Below are positions 53,137 through 60,882 of a stretch of 64,000 bases of DNA, piece after piece. Below the pieces are notes generated by a model. That model did not search any database. It had not been told where the DNA came from and saw only the letters and a list, made by a program, of their open reading frames with translations. The DNA comes from Nannocystis pusilla (lineage in GTDB: Bacteria > Myxococcota_A > Polyangia > Nannocystales > Nannocystaceae): NCBI RefSeq assembly GCF_020073745.1, contig NZ_JAIRAU010000056.1, positions 248,001-312,000 on the forward strand, read 5' to 3'. The position numbers and the translations under genes are program-made. Each line of letters begins with the position of its first letter. The stretch's first letter is position 1.

Positions 53137-53928
53137 TTACGCCCGCGGGAACACTCCGCCCGGAGCATCTTCGGGCCGTCCGCCCGGACGATCCGAACTC
53201 CGGTACCTGCGGAGGATCGTCTCGATGCTCCGGGGGTGCCACCGGTACCCCCGCGGCCGGTGACCGGCGGCTGTCATGCGACGGGCCATTTCCGCCCACG
53301 AGAGGCGGAGGATGTCGAGCTCGAGCAAGAGAACCAGGCCGGCTTGCTCGTTTGGGTCGATCTCGATCGAGCGATAGAAGCCGCGTTCGTCGGTGGGGTC
53401 GGGGGTCAGGACGATCTTCCACCCGTAGGGGGGTCGACCGCCGGCAGCTCGGCCCCGCTCTTGGAGGCGTCGCAGGGCCGCACTCGTCCTGTCCTTGATC
53501 GCCAAGCGCTCGATCTTGGCGGCGAAGTCCATGCCCTCCCTTTGGACCTCGCCGGCGAACCCAGCCGCATCACTCGCACCATCGGAAGTGCGCATGATGG
53601 ACCCACGACGGGCCGTCATGCGCTCGAGCTCGAGCATCAACGCGGGCTCACGGCCGAACCTGTCCCGCTTCGAGGCGACGAGGACGCCGGCCTTGTGTTC
53701 ACGGAGGGCTGCAAGAGCCGCCTGAAGACCCGGACGATCAACAAGGGGTGTGGCCCCGCCGACACCTTCGTCGAGGAAGCTGGCGACGATCGTCACGCCT
53801 TGGGACGCTGCCCACCGGGCGATGGCCGCCGCCTGGACGTCGGGGGAGGCCTCTTGCTTGTCCGTGGAGACCCGCAGGTACGCGACGGCCCTCGTGGGGT
53901 CGCCCTTGTTCGATCGGCGCTGGGTCAT
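53137..53928 (-). CDS. Serine recombinase (resolvase/invertase type)
   Basis: The 263-aa protein has AVAYLRVSTDKQ with the catalytic Ser, then QGVTIVASFLDEGVGG and GVLVASKRDRFGRE (catalytic Arg pair). A recombinase-domain C-terminus follows (ALRRLQERGRAAGGRPPYGWKI ... LRLSWAEMARRMTAAGHRPRGYRWHPRSIETILRR). It catalyses strand exchange through a 5'-phosphoserine link. The ATG overlaps the rep-like gene stop (ATGA). A role in dimer resolution or inversion is likelier than integration, which the tyrosine integrase can do. Confidence 0.9.
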   Translation of the reverse strand: MTQRRSNKGDPTRAVAYLRVSTDKQEASPDVQAAAIARWAASQGVTIVASFLDEGVGGATPLVDRPGLQAALAALREHKAGVLVASKRDRFGREPALMLELERMTARRGSIMRTSDGASDAAGFAGEVQREGMDFAAKIERLAIKDRTSAALRRLQERGRAAGGRPPYGWKIVLTPDPTDERGFYRSIEIDPNEQAGLVLLLELDILRLSWAEMARRMTAAGHRPRGYRWHPRSIETILRRYRSSDRPGGRPEDAPGGVFPRA

Positions 53929-55724
53929 TGTTCACTCCAGTTGCAGATTCCCTCGAGCATGCGATCGGTCGGATCAGCCTGCGCCGAGTCGGCCTTCCGC
54001 TTCCTCCTATTGGGTTTGGTAGGATTGCTCGTAGCGTCCGGCGCTTTGTGCACACCCACCGGCGGAGCGGGCACAGATATAAGAGAGGGATCGTTGCGCC
54101 AATCGGCGGAGCCTTGGCCTACGATCACCGAGTCAGCCCCTGCTGGCATAGGTTTGACGAGAGTTTCGTTAGTTTGATCCACCCTTCCTCTGACCTTGCC
54201 GATCCGCTTCTTCGGAGGCGGGCGGGCTGTGTCCTTGGGAGGGGCGTATGGATCGAACGTGCGAGCATCTTCGAGGACGATCTGGGGGCTGACGTTGCCC
54301 TTCCCCTTCGTCGAGGGGTTGGCGTTGTCGATCTCGTCCATGGCTGCCTCGACTTCACGGAGGTCGTCGGGGTCGAGAGGGTCGCGCTGGCCTACGGGGG
54401 CCGTGACCGAGCCATGTGGGGCCGTGTTCGCGGTCTCTCCTGCGGAGAGGATGCGGAGACGGGTCCAGGTGGATGGGTCTGGGCCTCCGCCTGCCCTTGC
54501 GAGCTCGAGGCATGCGGAGGCGATGTCAGCGAACGGATCGTGGGGGAGACGATCATGTTCTGCGACGAATGTCCGACCCATGATCGATTCGACCTTCTTG
54601 ATGATCTTTCGTGTGTCGCACCCTTCAGCGCGCAAGATTTCCTCACCCTCGAACACGATATCTGCGTACTGGCTGGCGGTCCCGCGACTGACGCCGGCGG
54701 CGAGGAGCCGCTTGCGAAGGTCGGAGGGAGAGAGAGCGACCTCGATCGATCTCGCGTCCTTGCCATAGAGATCGAGCTCTCGCAGGCGCTCGAGGAGAAC
54801 GCCGGCCCAGACGCGGGGGTCGAGAGCGTCCTCGAGAGAGATGGAGGGCTTGCCCTCGATCTCGTCGGAGTCCTCGTCACCGGAGCGGGTTGGGCGGGCG
54901 GTGAAGTCGTCGCAGATCTTGAGTGGCCGACAGCCGCTCTTGCGCTCCTTCCCATGGACTGCTTCGAGTCGCAGGGTTTGGGCGAGCGCGCTGGAGGGTT
55001 CGATCTCGGCCTCCAAGCCAGCGGCCTCGAGATCCTTCAGGAGCTTGGGGGCTCGGGGGTAGAGGCGGGTCTCTTCGCAGCCCTTCTTACCCCCCTTGTA
55101 CCGCCTGTGAGTGACGCCCCCGGTGGGGTCGTCGTCGTCGTCCCAGGGGTTGAAGTAGGTCGCCGGCTGCGCCTGGGTCTTGTAGACCTTGGGGCGCCTG
55201 CGTGCGACGTGGTCGAGCACGGTCCGGTGATCGGGGCAGACGACATCGGCGAAGACGTCGATCCGCAGGACCTCCACCGTGTACTCGCCGAGCTGGAGGG
55301 CTTCGGCGATCTCCTCGATGATGGTCTTGACGATGGAGCCGGCCTCGGAGGAGCTGCACGTCTTGTCGTTCACCCAGAACGGGGCGTCCGGGTACATCAT
55401 GGAGGACTTGACGCGCGCGACCTCGAAGGTGATGTCGAACTTGCCGCTACAGACTGGATCTTCCTCATCGGGATGGGTCCACAGCTCGAGCTCGTGGGCG
55501 TTCACGAAGATCTTCAGCGCGGGATGGTTGGCGTGCCAGTCATAGAACGTCTGCTCGGACCACCCGGGGCGCTCGCGCACGGCGGAGAGGGTGAATCCAT
55601 CGGGAAGGGTTGGCCACTTGGCGGCGTCCTTGGGGGCGCGCTGGAAGTACAAGCGGACGGAGAATGTATCGAGGCCGATCTTCGGCTTGCGGTTCTCGTG
55701 CTCTGATCGTACTGTGTTGAGCAT
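53925..55724 (-). CDS. Candidate replication initiator, gpII/X-like rolling-circle type
   Basis: The N-terminal 260 residues show the order expected of phage/plasmid gpII/X-type initiators. They start with IGLDTFSVRLYF, then KIFVNAHELELW and VLRIDVFADV. A GGKKGCEETRLYPRAPKLLKDLE block is the counterpart of Y-x-K-x-EL, and LRLEAVHGKE ends the set. The C-terminal half (residues about 280-599) is unrelated and ends with a Lys/Arg/Pro-rich tail. No Walker motif is present. It is the first gene of a coupled operon with the serine recombinase and winged-helix gene, with structured DNA just upstream. The assignment is by motif order only. Confidence 0.5.
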   Translation of the reverse strand: MLNTVRSEHENRKPKIGLDTFSVRLYFQRAPKDAAKWPTLPDGFTLSAVRERPGWSEQTFYDWHANHPALKIFVNAHELELWTHPDEEDPVCSGKFDITFEVARVKSSMMYPDAPFWVNDKTCSSSEAGSIVKTIIEEIAEALQLGEYTVEVLRIDVFADVVCPDHRTVLDHVARRRPKVYKTQAQPATYFNPWDDDDDPTGGVTHRRYKGGKKGCEETRLYPRAPKLLKDLEAAGLEAEIEPSSALAQTLRLEAVHGKERKSGCRPLKICDDFTARPTRSGDEDSDEIEGKPSISLEDALDPRVWAGVLLERLRELDLYGKDARSIEVALSPSDLRKRLLAAGVSRGTASQYADIVFEGEEILRAEGCDTRKIIKKVESIMGRTFVAEHDRLPHDPFADIASACLELARAGGGPDPSTWTRLRILSAGETANTAPHGSVTAPVGQRDPLDPDDLREVEAAMDEIDNANPSTKGKGNVSPQIVLEDARTFDPYAPPKDTARPPPKKRIGKVRGRVDQTNETLVKPMPAGADSVIVGQGSADWRNDPSLISVPAPPVGVHKAPDATSNPTKPNRRKRKADSAQADPTDRMLEGICNWSEQ

Positions 55725-55799
55725 TGCTTCCTCGGGAGCGTCGAGGGGGCGGGCTACGCGGAGTCAGCGGTCGGGGGACCGCCCTCCGGGCGAGGGGCT

Positions 55800-55858
55800 C
55801 CAGGCAAATGCCTGGGGCCCTTGGCTTTTCATGCCCCGTACACAGCGGGGCCAAAGCC
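55800..55858. other. Nested hairpins upstream of rep-like gene, candidate replication origin
   Basis: CCAGGCA-aa-TGCCTGG (55800-55815) is followed by a compound hairpin: GGCTTT-tcat-GCCCCG-tacacag-CGGGGC-c-AAAGCC (55823-55858). The 190-bp stretch 55725-55913 has no gene and lies just before the initiator-like gene, as expected for a rolling-circle or ssDNA origin. Confidence 0.5.
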
Positions 55859-55913
55859 CATATAGCACAAGGGCCGACAAGGAACATCCCCACCGCCCCT
55901 GGCGCGCTTCAAC

Positions 55914-56468
55914 TTACTTCTTCTTCTTGGCAGCGGCTTCGGCGGCGCGCTGGATCACCCGGTGGACCGACGTGGGGTGCCACCATCCACCCTGCGGGCC
56001 CGGTACTTCCTCGTCCTTCAGGATCTCGGAGATTTGGCGGATGGACTTGCCCTCCTTGTGCATAGCCAAGATGCGCCGGTGGATCGGCGCCCTGGGGTCA
56101 TCTTCGCGGGAGGCGACTTCTGTGGTGGTGTTCACGGTTGTGGACATGGGATTTCCAGACATCGAGGGGAGGACGCGATCGACCAGATCGAGGGCCCAGG
56201 CTCGCGCGGCCTGAGAACACTCGGGCGGCATGTGCCAAGGAGGTGGGGTGTTCTCGCGTGTGAACACTACGACCTCGCCGGCATCGTTCTCGGCGCGCAT
56301 GTCGGTGAGGGCGATCGCTACAGCCTCATGGAGCACATCCACGAGTCGGGCGTGAAGAGCGGTCACCTGCGCACGCGTAGCGGCATCGGCACGGGGAGCG
56401 AGAGCAGAGACGTTGAGGTCGGCCGCACGGGCATCGGCGGCTCGGAGGGCTTCGGGGGAGCGGGGCAC
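55914..56468 (-). CDS. HTH protein, recombinase-domain-like C-terminus
   Basis: With GTG 56468 the protein is 184 aa. The N-terminal part is helical (EALRAADARAADLNVSALAPRADAATRAQVTALHARLVDVLHEAVAIAL). The C-terminal part APIHRRILAMHKEGKSIRQISEILKDEEVPGPQGGWWHPTSVHRVIQRAAE resembles the HTH of large serine recombinases (S-x-R-x-IA-x-L-n-x-GVPTPRGGxWHPSTVxRVL) but lacks the catalytic domain. It is likely a DNA-binding regulator or recombination directionality factor. It diverges from the integrase. Confidence 0.65.
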   Translation of the reverse strand: MPRSPEALRAADARAADLNVSALAPRADAATRAQVTALHARLVDVLHEAVAIALTDMRAENDAGEVVVFTRENTPPPWHMPPECSQAARAWALDLVDRVLPSMSGNPMSTTVNTTTEVASREDDPRAPIHRRILAMHKEGKSIRQISEILKDEEVPGPQGGWWHPTSVHRVIQRAAEAAAKKKK

Positions 56469-56475
56469 ATTGTCA

Positions 56476-56495
56476 GTGTACACGAGTGTGTACAC
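56476..56495. promoter_or_regulatory. Double GTGTACAC operator between HTH gene and integrase
   Basis: Two copies of the self-complementary octamer GTGTACAC are separated by GAGT, immediately upstream of the HTH gene start and 40 bp before the integrase. A related 14-bp palindrome GTGTGAATTCACAC lies at 56637-56650. The layout suggests the switch operator of the element. Confidence 0.65.
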
Positions 56496-56535
56496 CCAAT
56501 CCAGGGGCGATGTCTGACGAAAGCCTATCCGGCGG

Positions 56536-58104
56536 GTGCAAGCCCAAGCCTGTCCCCCGATCACCCGCACCACTTCCCGCCCCCGCCCCCAGCACGACGA
56601 GGGCCGGAACTGGACATCCGACGCCGGCCCCGACGAGTGTGAATTCACACGTGTCGGTGTCGGTGTCGGTGACCTCGATCCGGACCACCTGCTCAAGGCC
56701 CACGAAGTCGCCCAGATCCTGCGCACGAGCATCCGAACCCTCGAGCGCTGGCGGGCCAAGGGTGAAGGTCCCCCCCACAGCTGCAACGGCCGGCGGGTTG
56801 CCTACCGAGCCGGGGCCGTGCTGGCATGGGTGCGCCAGGAAACGCGGGGGCGGAAAGAGCCCGCCCCCTTGGAAACGAAACACACCTGCAAGCCCGTGAC
56901 CTGCTGCCCCTACATCAAAGACTCGAGCCGCTGGCACGCGGATCTTGAGTACATCGACCCCCGGACCGGCAAGCCCGATCGGAAGCGACGTGTCGCACCG
57001 GCCGGCTTGACGCTCGAGGGTGCGATTGCATGGGGCGAGGGAGAGAGATTGCGGATCGTGACTGAGCTTGCTCGCTCTGTCTCGACCGACACGAGAGAGG
57101 AGAGTGAAGAAGAACAGCCGAAGAAGAAGACCACGGCCCCCACGCTTGCCGAACTCTGGCCGGAGTTCTCGGCCAAGTACATCGCCGCGCAGAAGCACAA
57201 CACTCGCGTCATGTACGGTTGCCACTGGACGCGGCACATCGCCGAAGCTCTCGGTGACGTGCGTGCGGACCAGATCGATCTCGCGGCGATGAACAAGCTT
57301 CGCGACGACCTTGAATGCAAGGGTATGGCGATCTCGAGCCAGAAGAAGGTGATCGAGAAGGTGCGTCGCATGCTCACGTGGGCCATGCGTCGGACCAAGA
57401 TCCCGTTCGCCGAGATCCCGACGATCGAATGGGACAAGGTGAAGAAGCGGAAACTCGAAATCTTCTCGCCCGAGGATCTCGAGCACTTCGTCGGCAGCGG
57501 TGCGAAGGACACCTACGAGCGGGTCCTCGCGCTCCTGTTGGCCGATGCCGTCCTGCGCATCGGTGAGACCGCCGGCCTCATGTGGGAGGACATCGACTTC
57601 GCCGAGGGAACGATGGAGATCCGCAGGAACGTCTGCCAGGGCGTTCTCCAGGACACGCCCAAGGGCGAGGAAGGGACGATCCCGCTCACTCCTCGGCTGG
57701 CAGCTGCGCTCAAGAAGCTGTGGGAGCAGAGCGACCACGCGTTCGTCCTCGGACGAGGCGCGGTCGAGTACCCGAGCGATCGCGCGCTCGGGAAGCGGGT
57801 CCTGAGGATGCAGCGGGATGCCGATCTGCGACAGCACGGCCCCCACCGTTGCCGTCACTCGCGCCTGACCCACCTGGCAGAGCGCGGGATCAAGCCCTAC
57901 GCCCTCCAGGCCCTGGCGAGGCACGCGAGCTTGAAGACGACCATGAGCTACTACATCCACACGGACAAGCGGAAGCTGGCCCGTGAGGCTGTGGCCGAGA
58001 TCGCCGCCATGACGGGGCCCCCGGTTCCCCCGGCGCCCTCGGCGCGGTTTGGAAACGCTGCGGAAGCGAAACGGAAAAAGCTCCGTATCGCCCTTGCAGC
58101 GTAG
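56536..58104 (+). CDS. int: Tyrosine-type integrase with N-terminal HTH domain
   Basis: Residues about 50-100 form a MerR/excisionase-type HTH (LLKAHEVAQILRTSIRTLERWRAKGEGPPHSCNGRRVAYRAGAVLAWV). A core-binding domain (TLAELWPEFSAKYIAAQKHNTRVMYGCHWTRHIAEALGD) follows. The catalytic domain has R in DAVLRIGETAGLMWEDID, H-R in HRCRHSRLTHL, and the final ALARHASLKTTMSYYIH with the nucleophile Tyr. It integrates and excises the element at the att cores. The GTG at 56536 is a weak start choice; the first 45 residues are low complexity. Its stop is 19 bp from attR. Confidence 0.9.
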   Translation: MQAQACPPITRTTSRPRPQHDEGRNWTSDAGPDECEFTRVGVGVGDLDPDHLLKAHEVAQILRTSIRTLERWRAKGEGPPHSCNGRRVAYRAGAVLAWVRQETRGRKEPAPLETKHTCKPVTCCPYIKDSSRWHADLEYIDPRTGKPDRKRRVAPAGLTLEGAIAWGEGERLRIVTELARSVSTDTREESEEEQPKKKTTAPTLAELWPEFSAKYIAAQKHNTRVMYGCHWTRHIAEALGDVRADQIDLAAMNKLRDDLECKGMAISSQKKVIEKVRRMLTWAMRRTKIPFAEIPTIEWDKVKKRKLEIFSPEDLEHFVGSGAKDTYERVLALLLADAVLRIGETAGLMWEDIDFAEGTMEIRRNVCQGVLQDTPKGEEGTIPLTPRLAAALKKLWEQSDHAFVLGRGAVEYPSDRALGKRVLRMQRDADLRQHGPHRCRHSRLTHLAERGIKPYALQALARHASLKTTMSYYIHTDKRKLAREAVAEIAAMTGPPVPPAPSARFGNAAEAKRKKLRIALAA

Positions 58105-58122
58105 ATCTGGCGGCGAATTCAC

Positions 58123-58134
58123 ATTCGCGGCCGG
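58123..58134. repeat. attR core
   Basis: ATTCGCGGCCGG is the direct repeat of 39029-39040. Just left of it GCGAAT-tcac-ATTCGC (58113-58128) forms an inverted repeat, a likely integrase-binding pair. Confidence 0.8.
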
Positions 58135-58150
58135 CCCTTCCCCGGACCCC
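58125..58150. repeat. Right arm of the 26-bp inverted repeat split by the element
   Basis: It is the exact reverse complement of 38954-38979. Its first 10 bases lie within the att core; the other 16 are host DNA, so excision regenerates the complete arm. Confidence 0.85.
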
Positions 58151-58204
58151 TGGCACGGCTGCAGCCGTGAGAGGCCGACACGCCGTCGTGGGCTTCGATG
58201 TGGG

Positions 58205-58409
58205 ATGTCCTGGAGGACAGGTCGTGGGGCGCCTGTTCGACGGCCAGGGCTGGCCGCCGAACAGACGCTTTCTCGCGTCCTTTCGGCGTGTCATTCCCCG
58301 CGGGAGTGCCGCGACGAACCACGGGCGAGGGCAAAGGGGGAGGACATGCCCTCTCGGGCATGTCCTTTGAGACGGGGTGGTGAGGACAGGTCCTGTTGGA
58401 CATGTCCTT
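58205..58409. repeat. Cluster of three dispersed palindromes right of the element
   Basis: The copies are TGTCC-tgga-GGACA (58206-58219), an 11+11-bp hairpin AGGACATGCCC-tctc-GGGCATGTCCT (58341-58366), and AGGACAGGTCCTGTTGGACA with following TGTCCT (58383-58409). No gene lies between 58105 and 58435. Confidence 0.8.
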
Positions 58410-58435
58410 TAGAGAGTGGGCCGGCGGGGCCGGGG

Positions 58436-60019
58436 TCAGGACAGCGGCAGCGCGAACGACAGCGCGACCGGGGCGCCGGTGAGGGCGGCCGGGTAGGACG
58501 CGGCGATCTTGAGCTCGGCGCCGGACTCGCCGCGGGCGAGCGCGGCGCCGAAGCGCGGGCGGATCGGCGTGCCGGGCAGGAGCACCAGGGCGGCGGCCCG
58601 CGTCACGGCGTCGGCGGCCTCCTCGGCGCTCGCGCCGGCGGGCACGCGGTCGCGCACCCACAGGGCGAAGCGGACGGTGCGGCCGACCAGCAGCTGGCCG
58701 GCGAACGAGGTGGCGTCCTCGCTCTGGTGGACCACCGGGCAGGCGGCGAGGGTGAGGAGGTCGCTCTGCTGCGGGCCGCCGACGGCGGTGAGGCCGCGAC
58801 GGGCCAGCGCGAGCTGGGCGTTGGCGGAGCACGGCTCGACGGTGCCGATCGGGATGTCCTCCTGGCCGTGTTTGAAGGTGCCCTGGGCGGGCGCCCGCAG
58901 GTCGGCGTCGCGGCCGAGCTGGGCGAAGGTGCCGCCGAGCTTCATGCTGGTGGCGAGCAGGGCGGCCACCGCGAGCCCGGCTCCGCCGGCGACCAGGCGA
59001 GCGCCCGCGGGCGTGGTCTCGGCGGCCAGCACGGGGCCGTTCAGCGCCAGCGTGAGCCAGCGGCTGGCGGGGTTGTGGCGCAGGCTGGTGAAGTCGTCGC
59101 CGAGGTCGAGGTCGGCCTCGATGCGCGCGGCGACGGCGGCGGTGGAGTCGAGGCCGAGCGCGGCGGGGGCCAGCTCGGCGCACACCGGCGCGTGCAGGTC
59201 GGCGGCGACCTCGGCCAGCGCCGCGGCGTCGGCGAGGCTCTGCAGCGGGTCGAGGACGAACACGGCGTCGGGCCGGGCGAGCGGGTCGAGCTCGCCGAGC
59301 TCGGCCAGCGCGGCCGGCAGATCGGCGATGGCGACGTCGAGCAGCTCGACGTCGAGGTCGTCGCGCGGGCATTGCCCCAAGAACAGCCGCAGGGCCCGCC
59401 AGCGGACCTCGGCGGCGCGCAGGCCCGGATCGGCGAGTACGGCGCTGGCCGCCCGCGCGAGCGCGGCCGACAGCGCGGCGTGGGCGGCCCGCGACGGCTC
59501 GAGGGCGGCGCCGGCCGGGGTGCTCTGGACGGCGCCGCGGACGACGGCGTCGATGGCCGAGCTGGCGGCGCTCTTCGGCGGCGAGGAGGCGCGCGCGAGC
59601 AATTCGTCGACGAGGTCGCCGCCGCCGGGTTCGGCGGGCTTCTCGGGCGGCGGGGCGAAGCAGGCGGTGAGCTCGGCGTGGAGCGGGCCGCGGCCGGCGA
59701 TCCGGGCGATCGTGGCGAGCAGCTCGTCGCTGCGCGGACGACCGCTGGGGGCGAGCAGCCGCTCGCGCAGGCGGTGCAGCTCGCCCAGGCTCTGCTGCAC
59801 GACCTCGGCGGCCGAGAAGTCGCGGAAGCGGGAGAACTTGGCCTTGACCTTCAGCTCGCCGGCGGCGCCGATCGCCTTGCCGACGTCGACGTCGACGGCG
59901 AGCGACGACTGCGCCAGGCGTTCGGCCAGCTCGGCCAGCAAGATCCGCCCGCGCCGACCGGTCGGTCGCGGCGACAGGGGACCGGCGACGAGGAAGCGGA
60001 GGCGCGGCGAACTGGACAT
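58436..60019 (-). CDS. TssB/TssC-like contractile-sheath fusion protein
   Basis: The 527-aa protein has an N-terminal TssB-like part (FLVAGPLSPRPTGRRGRILLAELAERLAQSSLAVDVDVG and LKVKAKFSRFRDFSAAEVVQQSLGELHRLRERLLAP). A long Ala-rich region follows, and its C-terminal half has TssC-like order (LRLFLGQCPRDDLDVELLDVAIADLPAALAELGELDP, DDFTSLRHNPASRWLTLALNGPVLA, FKHGQEDIPIGTVEPC). Type VI sheaths normally use two proteins; here both appear fused and no other T6SS gene is near. The start is taken at ATG 60019 (60031 also possible). Confidence 0.6.
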   Translation of the reverse strand: MSSSPRLRFLVAGPLSPRPTGRRGRILLAELAERLAQSSLAVDVDVGKAIGAAGELKVKAKFSRFRDFSAAEVVQQSLGELHRLRERLLAPSGRPRSDELLATIARIAGRGPLHAELTACFAPPPEKPAEPGGGDLVDELLARASSPPKSAASSAIDAVVRGAVQSTPAGAALEPSRAAHAALSAALARAASAVLADPGLRAAEVRWRALRLFLGQCPRDDLDVELLDVAIADLPAALAELGELDPLARPDAVFVLDPLQSLADAAALAEVAADLHAPVCAELAPAALGLDSTAAVAARIEADLDLGDDFTSLRHNPASRWLTLALNGPVLAAETTPAGARLVAGGAGLAVAALLATSMKLGGTFAQLGRDADLRAPAQGTFKHGQEDIPIGTVEPCSANAQLALARRGLTAVGGPQQSDLLTLAACPVVHQSEDATSFAGQLLVGRTVRFALWVRDRVPAGASAEEAADAVTRAAALVLLPGTPIRPRFGAALARGESGAELKIAASYPAALTGAPVALSFALPLS

Positions 60020-60168
60020 GGAGGGCTGCATCGCACGCACGCTACCCAAGCCGCCGGGCCCGCGACAATGGATGTCTCCGCGCGGGGCGATCGCGACGGC
60101 GCGCGCGTGGCGGGCCGATGCGTGAAAGCGCGAGGCGAGCCGCGCGTGCCCGGGACGTCGCGGGCCGA

Positions 60169-60312
60169 GAGCGGACCGCGAATGGTGTGCCCGCGGGGTG
60201 AAGGGCGCACGCGAGCGGCAACGCCCGGGCGGCGGACGAGCCGACGCGAGCGGCGGCGTGCCGGGAGCGGACCGCGAATGATTTGTCGGCGGGGTGAAGG
60301 GCGCACGGGAGC
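60169..60312. repeat. Pair of 48-bp direct repeats in gene-free stretch
   Basis: Copies at 60169-60216 and 60265-60312 share GAGCGGACCGCGAATG, then GCGGGGTGAAGGGCGCAC and GAGC, with a few mismatches. They occupy the gene-free stretch 60020-60425. Nothing else is supported there. Confidence 0.7.
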
Positions 60313-60425
60313 AGCAGCGACCGCGAGGCGCTGCGAGGCGGATGCGCGATCTGGGCGCGGGCGAGCAGGCGCAGGCGCTTCCGCGACTCGTGCGACTGCG
60401 GAGAGCGAGGCGCTCGCGCGTGCGC

Positions 60426-60746
60426 TCATGGGTAGGCGCGGGCGCGGGCGCGCGCCAGGACGCGCTGGGCCTCGTCGAAGATCTCGTCGTAATTGCCGGC
60501 GAGGTTCGACAGGGCGATCGCTTGCTCGGCGCGGGTGATCGCGGCGGCGTAGTGGCCGAGCTGGCACAACTCGCCGGCGGCGCTGCTATGGAGCCCGGCG
60601 AGCGACGGGTGCGAGGCGCCGAAGCGGGCCTCGACCCGCGCGATCGCCTGCTCGTAATGCGCGAGGGCCGCTCCGTGGTCGAAGCTGTGGAGCATCTGCA
60701 GAGAAGGCGCGGTCACGACCGGTGTCGTAGCGCCACCATGCAGCAC
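60426..60746 (-). pseudogene. TPR-repeat fragment, likely remnant of a kinase/TPR protein
   Basis: The 106-aa frame has ALAHYEQAIARVEARFGASHPSLAGLHSSAAGELCQLGHYAAAITRAEQAIAL and YDEIFDEAQRVLARARARA, which are TPR units of the type found at the C-terminus of myxobacterial Ser/Thr kinases (the FGxxHP motif). There is no upstream kinase domain, and the frame starts abruptly. It is probably a decayed C-terminal fragment; a small stand-alone TPR protein is the alternative. Confidence 0.5.
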
Positions 60747-60882
60747 GGCCGGTCACCGCGGAGGTGCGTGGTCGCGACATGGTTTGTCGTCGCCGCGCTC
60801 GCACACTCGGAGAACTGCGGGGGACGCGCCTGTGGCGAGGGGCGCGCCGCCGCGGACGCCGCCGGGATATCCTCCGCCCCTC

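Larger units (their letters stand above)
39029..58134. mobile_element. Integrated provirus-like element, 19.1 kb
   Basis: The element is bounded by the 12-bp att repeats, with the tyrosine integrase stop 19 bp inside the right end. GC is clearly lower than in the flanks, start codons and overlaps are phage-like (ATGA, GTGA, TTGA), and nearly all genes lack host relatives in the window. Modules from left to right are: cargo and regulators (39.2-42.2 kb), a leftward three-gene set with a J-domain protein (42.2-43.2), a rightward structural-type operon (43.2-51.1), a leftward accessory and replication operon (51.3-55.7), a candidate origin (55.8), then an HTH gene and integrase (55.9-58.1). No terminase, portal, tail, Zot or conjugation gene is visible. 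Confidence 0.85.

Noticed and set aside
56486..56899. Alternative plus-strand frame over the integrase N-terminus (Ser/Pro/Thr-rich)
   Set aside because: Low-complexity composition; the integrase frame contains the HTH domain across the same bases.
38954..58150. 26-bp inverted repeats read as transposon terminal repeats
   Set aside because: No target duplication flanks them and no DDE transposase is present. The att analysis explains them better as one host hairpin split by the insertion.
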